Part shown: in pieces, positions 15,566-18,151 of the stretch
Position numbering within the stretch: position 1 is the first letter of the stretch
How the letters are laid out: every line of letters starts with the position of its first letter
Assembly (NCBI GenBank): GCA_964645775.1
Contig: CAZYBU010000052.1
Coordinates: forward strand, 1-18,151
From: CAZYBU01 sp964645775
GTDB lineage: Bacteria > Spirochaetota > UBA4802 > UBA5550
Length of the DNA: 18,151 nucleotides
Direction of reading: 5' to 3'
Notes under the pieces: model-generated
What the model saw: the letters and a program-made list of their open reading frames with translations, nothing else
What the model was told of the DNA's origin: nothing
Database searches by the model: none
Made by a program: the position numbers and the translations under genes

Positions 15566-17074
15566 TTACAGTTTAAGAATATCTTTAATACGCAGGACCC
15601 TGTCCACGGGGCCTTCTATCTTCAGTCTCCCCTGAATATAGGCTGTCTCGATTCGTCGCTTACCTGACAGGATTGCCCCCCATGTTCCCATGGGGACCTT
15701 TATCCTGGATTCTACGCCTGACCCCGCATCTCCACGGTGTATGGAAATTTTTCCATCTTCGCATACGATAAGAAACCGCTGCCCCTCGACATTCCCATCT
15801 GGAGTCAATTCCAGAACAGCCTGAAAATCATCTCCTCCCGCGAGCTCCACCTTTTCCAGTTCCACGATCTTTTCTTCCGTCAGGGAGATGGCCCTGGGAG
15901 CAAACCTTGAATCATCAGGAACCAGGCCGAGCCGCTCCAGGATCCCTTTTTTCTCCCCGGCGTGGAACCCAGAGGAGCGTTCCTTTCTTCTAAGACGCCA
16001 TGCTGTAAAGCCCGGGAAGAAAGAATCGAGTTCATCCATGTATATTGTCCGCTGGAGAAGGGAGGAGCGATAAAGGGCAAGGGAGAATGCGAGGATCTCC
16101 CGGGCCTCCTCTCCGGACCAGAGCAGGGTCTCTTTACCTTCTATACCCGCTATGAAATTGCGTGCGGCACCGTTGAATCCTTCCGCCCAGTCGGCCGGAA
16201 TATCAGCATACTCATGCCATTTCGAACCGTCAAAATGCAGCAGGGGAGGAAGGCTCTCAAAGAGGAGTCCGGACCCCCTGGGTACGATCAGAATGCCGCG
16301 AGTTCCTACTACCTCGAACCATTCGTCGCAGGAATAATAACGCGTGGGTATTGACAGGTCCGGAGAGAAGGAAAGATCGCAGCTGCCATACCGGATTCCG
16401 TCCCTGTATTTCCAGGCGATGACCGAAGGACAGTCAGTAATCCCGTCGAAGGAGTCGATCAGAGCGGTCACTTTTTCGAAGGGGCCCAAAAGATATCGGG
16501 CCGCCGTCCACATGTGGTGCCCATGATCAAACGTCTCAATGCCCCTTCCTTCACGGGCTTCAGCCAGTCTCCACTGCCACGTAGAGGGGGGGATTTCCCA
16601 TCCGCCCTTGGCGCCCGCCGTGAGACGGATCCTCATGTTCATCGGTTCGCCGATGATTCCGTTGTCGATCATTTCACGGGCTTTAACCAGAGGGGGGTAA
16701 AAGAGATAGTTATCCGTAACCCGGAAAAGAGCTTTGCTTTTTTTCGCCGCGGAAAGCACCCGGTCCGCGCTTTTCAGATCCGGGGTCATCGGCTTCTGAA
16801 GGGCGACGTGCCTTCCGGCTTCCAGAGCAATAATTGACATCTCCTCATGAAGATGGTGAGGCGTCAGTATCTCCACCGCATCAATCTCATCGTCCTTAAA
16901 TAATTCCCTGTATTCGGCATGAAGCCTTTTTACCTTCCACTCCCTCGATCTTCGTTCAAGAAGTTCAGTATCCCTGTCGCAAAGGGCCGCCACCTCCGCG
17001 CCGGGAATTGCATCATAGGCTTCAAAGTGAAGATCAGCTATTCGTCCGCATCCGATAAGTGCTACTTTAATCAT
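15566..17074 (-). CDS. Gfo/Idh/MocA-family oxidoreductase with C-terminal SCP-2-like domain
   Basis: A 502-residue protein. Residues 1-125 are an NAD(P)-binding Rossmann domain (GCGRIA, 8-13). The family's EKP motif appears as QKP (93-95), retaining catalytic K94. The Gfo/Idh/MocA C-terminal fold follows (about 130-345), with TFDHGHHMWTAARYLLG (181-197) supplying D183 and H187. These proteins usually oxidise or reduce sugars, inositols or related polyols. After a basic linker (about 355-400), residues 405-502 resemble an SCP-2 sterol-carrier domain: FLIVCEDGKISIHRG (434-448), then GAILSGKRRIETAYIQGRL (467-485), KIEG and a final DILKL. The expected family length is about 330-400, so this is an extension of some 100 residues. 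AAGG in the leader (about 17083) precedes the ATG. It is convergent with the carboxylase (7 bases) and divergent from the epimerase gene. Substrate unknown. Confidence 0.85.
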   Translation of the reverse strand: MIKVALIGCGRIADLHFEAYDAIPGAEVAALCDRDTELLERRSREWKVKRLHAEYRELFKDDEIDAVEILTPHHLHEEMSIIALEAGRHVALQKPMTPDLKSADRVLSAAKKSKALFRVTDNYLFYPPLVKAREMIDNGIIGEPMNMRIRLTAGAKGGWEIPPSTWQWRLAEAREGRGIETFDHGHHMWTAARYLLGPFEKVTALIDSFDGITDCPSVIAWKYRDGIRYGSCDLSFSPDLSIPTRYYSCDEWFEVVGTRGILIVPRGSGLLFESLPPLLHFDGSKWHEYADIPADWAEGFNGAARNFIAGIEGKETLLWSGEEAREILAFSLALYRSSLLQRTIYMDELDSFFPGFTAWRLRRKERSSGFHAGEKKGILERLGLVPDDSRFAPRAISLTEEKIVELEKVELAGGDDFQAVLELTPDGNVEGQRFLIVCEDGKISIHRGDAGSGVESRIKVPMGTWGAILSGKRRIETAYIQGRLKIEGPVDRVLRIKDILKL

Positions 17075-17112
17075 CTTCTTACCTTCTTTTTCCTTGATCT
17101 GATCCGGTGAAC

Positions 17113-17141
17113 ATCATATCCTTATAATAGAGAAAGCGCAA
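17113..17141 (-). promoter_or_regulatory. Candidate promoter for the oxidoreductase-SCP2 gene
   Basis: On the minus strand TTGCGC (17141-17136), 17 bases, TATGAT (17118-17113; 5 of 6). The start would be near 17106, with a leader of about 32 bases that contains the AAGG ribosome site. The -35 is weak. Confidence 0.4.
17123..17128 (+). promoter_or_regulatory. Perfect -10 box for the epimerase gene
   Basis: TATAAT on the plus strand, inside the spacer of the opposed promoter, so the two promoters cannot be occupied together. No good -35 is seen at 16-18 bases. The start would be near 17135, with a leader of about 35 bases. Confidence 0.35.
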
Positions 17142-17146
17142 GTAAC

Positions 17147-17168
17147 AAAGATCTGGAGGATAATCTTT
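17147..17168 (+). promoter_or_regulatory. Strong ribosome binding site inside a small potential hairpin
   Basis: GGAGGA at 17155-17160 lies 9 bases before the ATG at 17170 and fixes the start. It is flanked by AAAGAT (17147-17152) and ATCTTT (17163-17168), a perfect 6-bp AU-rich inverted repeat that would put the Shine-Dalgarno in a 10-base loop. The stem is weak and may have no function. Confidence 0.45.
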
Positions 17169-17169
17169 C

Positions 17170-18069
17170 ATGAGAATATTTATCACCGGCGGAACCGGTT
17201 TCGTGGGCACGCTTCTTTGCGAACAGCTGGTTGAAGATGGGAATGAAGTAACCGCTGTCTCCCGTTCCGGTAAGGGAGGCGTTACCGGCGTACGGTATTT
17301 AAGCAGTGATACCCGTATTCCGGGTCCCTGGCAGGATGAACTTGCGAACCAGGATACAATCGTTAATCTTGCGGGAGTATCAATTTTTTCACGATGGAGC
17401 AAATCGAAGAAAAAGGCAATTTACGAAAGCAGGATTGATACAACCAGGAATATATCGGACGTGATTTCCTCAGGTCAGGAAAAAGGCATCCATCTGATAA
17501 ACGCATCAGCAGCAGGATATTACGGCTTTCATGGAGATAAGACCATTACCGAATCTGACCCTCCCGGAGATGATTTCCTTGCCCGGGTCTGCGTGGATTG
17601 GGAGAAAGAAGCCCTCAGAAGCGAGGAGGGTGGGGCAATGGTAACGCTGACCCGTTTCGGCATCATACTGGGCCCCGGAGGCGCCCTCGATATACTGATC
17701 CCTCTTTTCAGGTTTTTCCTTGGAAGCAGGCTGGGCGATGGACGCCAGTATTTCCCCTGGATTCACCACGAAGATCTTCTCGCCAGTATTCGGTATATCA
17801 TAAAAGAAGGTATATCCGGGCCGGTTAACTGTACGGCCCCAGAACCTGTAACGAACCGTGAGATGACAAAGATTCTGGCCCGCGTGCTCCACAGGCCGGT
17901 CCTGGTTCCCTTTGTCCCCTCATTTGCCATGAAGCTGCTTATGGGAGAATTTGGGAGCATGCTCCTTGAAGGTCAGAAGGCAGTCCCGCAGGTACTCCTT
18001 GACAATGGATTCGAGTTTCGATTTAATGATTTTGAAGAAGCAGTCAGGCATTTCGTTGAAACGGAGTAA
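17170..18069 (+). CDS. TIGR01777-family NAD(P)-dependent epimerase/SDR protein (YfcH-like)
   Basis: A 299-residue extended-SDR protein. The nucleotide-binding motif is GGTGFVG (7-13), with NLAG at 66-69. SAAGYYG (113-119) carries the catalytic tyrosine region, and DWEKEA (143-148) and YFPWIHHEDL (194-203) are typical of the YfcH/SDR39U1 group. The C-terminal 50 residues (from about 250, PSFAMKLLMGEFGSMLLEGQKAVPQ...) match the small DUF1731-type tail of this family. Biochemical function of the family is largely undetermined; nucleoside-diphosphate-sugar epimerase is only the default label. It is divergent from the oxidoreductase-SCP2 gene with a 95-base shared promoter region, so the two may be co-regulated. 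The GGAGGA site before the ATG is the strongest ribosome site in the window. Confidence 0.92.
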   Translation: MRIFITGGTGFVGTLLCEQLVEDGNEVTAVSRSGKGGVTGVRYLSSDTRIPGPWQDELANQDTIVNLAGVSIFSRWSKSKKKAIYESRIDTTRNISDVISSGQEKGIHLINASAAGYYGFHGDKTITESDPPGDDFLARVCVDWEKEALRSEEGGAMVTLTRFGIILGPGGALDILIPLFRFFLGSRLGDGRQYFPWIHHEDLLASIRYIIKEGISGPVNCTAPEPVTNREMTKILARVLHRPVLVPFVPSFAMKLLMGEFGSMLLEGQKAVPQVLLDNGFEFRFNDFEEAVRHFVETE

Positions 18070-18120
18070 AGAGATATACTCCAGATGCTATATGAATCCA
18101 CTAATTATTCCTAAACGGTA

Positions 18121-18151
18121 AAAGGAGAGCAAAAAGTAATATTAATAACGG
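18121..18151 (+). promoter_or_regulatory. Shine-Dalgarno-like site at right edge, start of a further gene uncertain
   Basis: AAAGGAG (18121-18127) looks like a ribosome site. Downstream, one frame reads K-V-I-L-I-T(-G) (from 18133), the usual opening of an SDR or epimerase protein. No ATG, GTG or TTG is in that frame after the stop at 18112. An ATT at 18141 in another frame is a second, rarer possibility. Confidence 0.2.

Noticed and set aside
15089..15667. 192-residue plus-strand frame over the end of the carboxylase and into the next gene
   Set aside because: It runs in another frame of the conserved carboxyltransferase C-half and continues antisense into the oxidoreductase; no motif of its own.
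18063..18082. GGAGTA/TACTCC hairpin at the end of the epimerase gene
   Set aside because: A perfect 6-bp stem with an 8-base loop, but no T-run follows; may be chance.

Overview
The window is 18,151 bases of dense bacterial chromosome. It holds twelve genes: eleven complete and one cut by the left edge. No gene-free gap exceeds about 100 bases. I see no tRNA, rRNA, insertion sequence or CRISPR array. Base composition looks mid-GC and even, with no obvious foreign block. The 2-hydroxyacyl-CoA dehydratase pair belongs to an oxygen-sensitive iron-sulfur family, so the host is probably an anaerobe or facultative anaerobe. A spirochaete is my best guess from the mix of small GHKL ATPase, stand-alone cyclic-nucleotide-binding protein, ParA and giant fused carboxylase. 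That guess is from general recollection and is weak.

Layout. (1) 1-1688, plus strand: the end of DNA polymerase IV (dinB), then a THUMP-domain RNA methyltransferase of the RlmL/YpsC type. (2) 4774-1695, minus strand: a two-subunit 2-hydroxyacyl-CoA dehydratase / benzoyl-CoA-reductase-like pair, 2 bases apart, followed by a small GHKL ATPase. (3) 4832-5638, plus strand: an IclR-family regulator divergent from the dehydratase pair. The space between them carries two near-consensus sigma-70 promoters that overlap, plus a 37-bp imperfect inverted repeat across both -10 boxes. (4) 5732-7633: a 633-residue protein I do not recognise, overlapping tail-to-tail with a ParA-type ATPase (8370-7624). (5) 8451-15558, plus strand: a stand-alone cyclic-nucleotide-binding protein, biotin protein ligase (birA) and a 1,934-residue single-chain biotin-dependent carboxylase. 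(6) 15566-17074, minus strand: a Gfo/Idh/MocA-type oxidoreductase whose C-terminus looks like an SCP-2 sterol-carrier domain. It is divergent from a TIGR01777-type NAD(P)-binding epimerase/SDR protein (17170-18069).

How the genes may work together. BirA sits just upstream of a carboxylase with a visible biotinylation site, so enzyme and modifier are neighbours. The carboxylase runs biotin carboxylase, linker, biotin carrier, about 500 residues of central region, then carboxyltransferase halves. That order recalls eukaryotic acetyl-CoA carboxylase more than bacterial AccABCD. The dehydratase pair is probably controlled by the divergent IclR protein. Its obligatory activator ATPase (HgdC/BcrAD type) is not in the window and must be elsewhere if the enzyme works.

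Most interesting points: the oxidoreductase-SCP2 fusion, the giant carboxylase with an apparent third carboxyltransferase-like half, and the symmetrical overlapping promoters with a candidate operator between iclR and the dehydratase operon. I did not find a convincing wholly new defence or mobile system.
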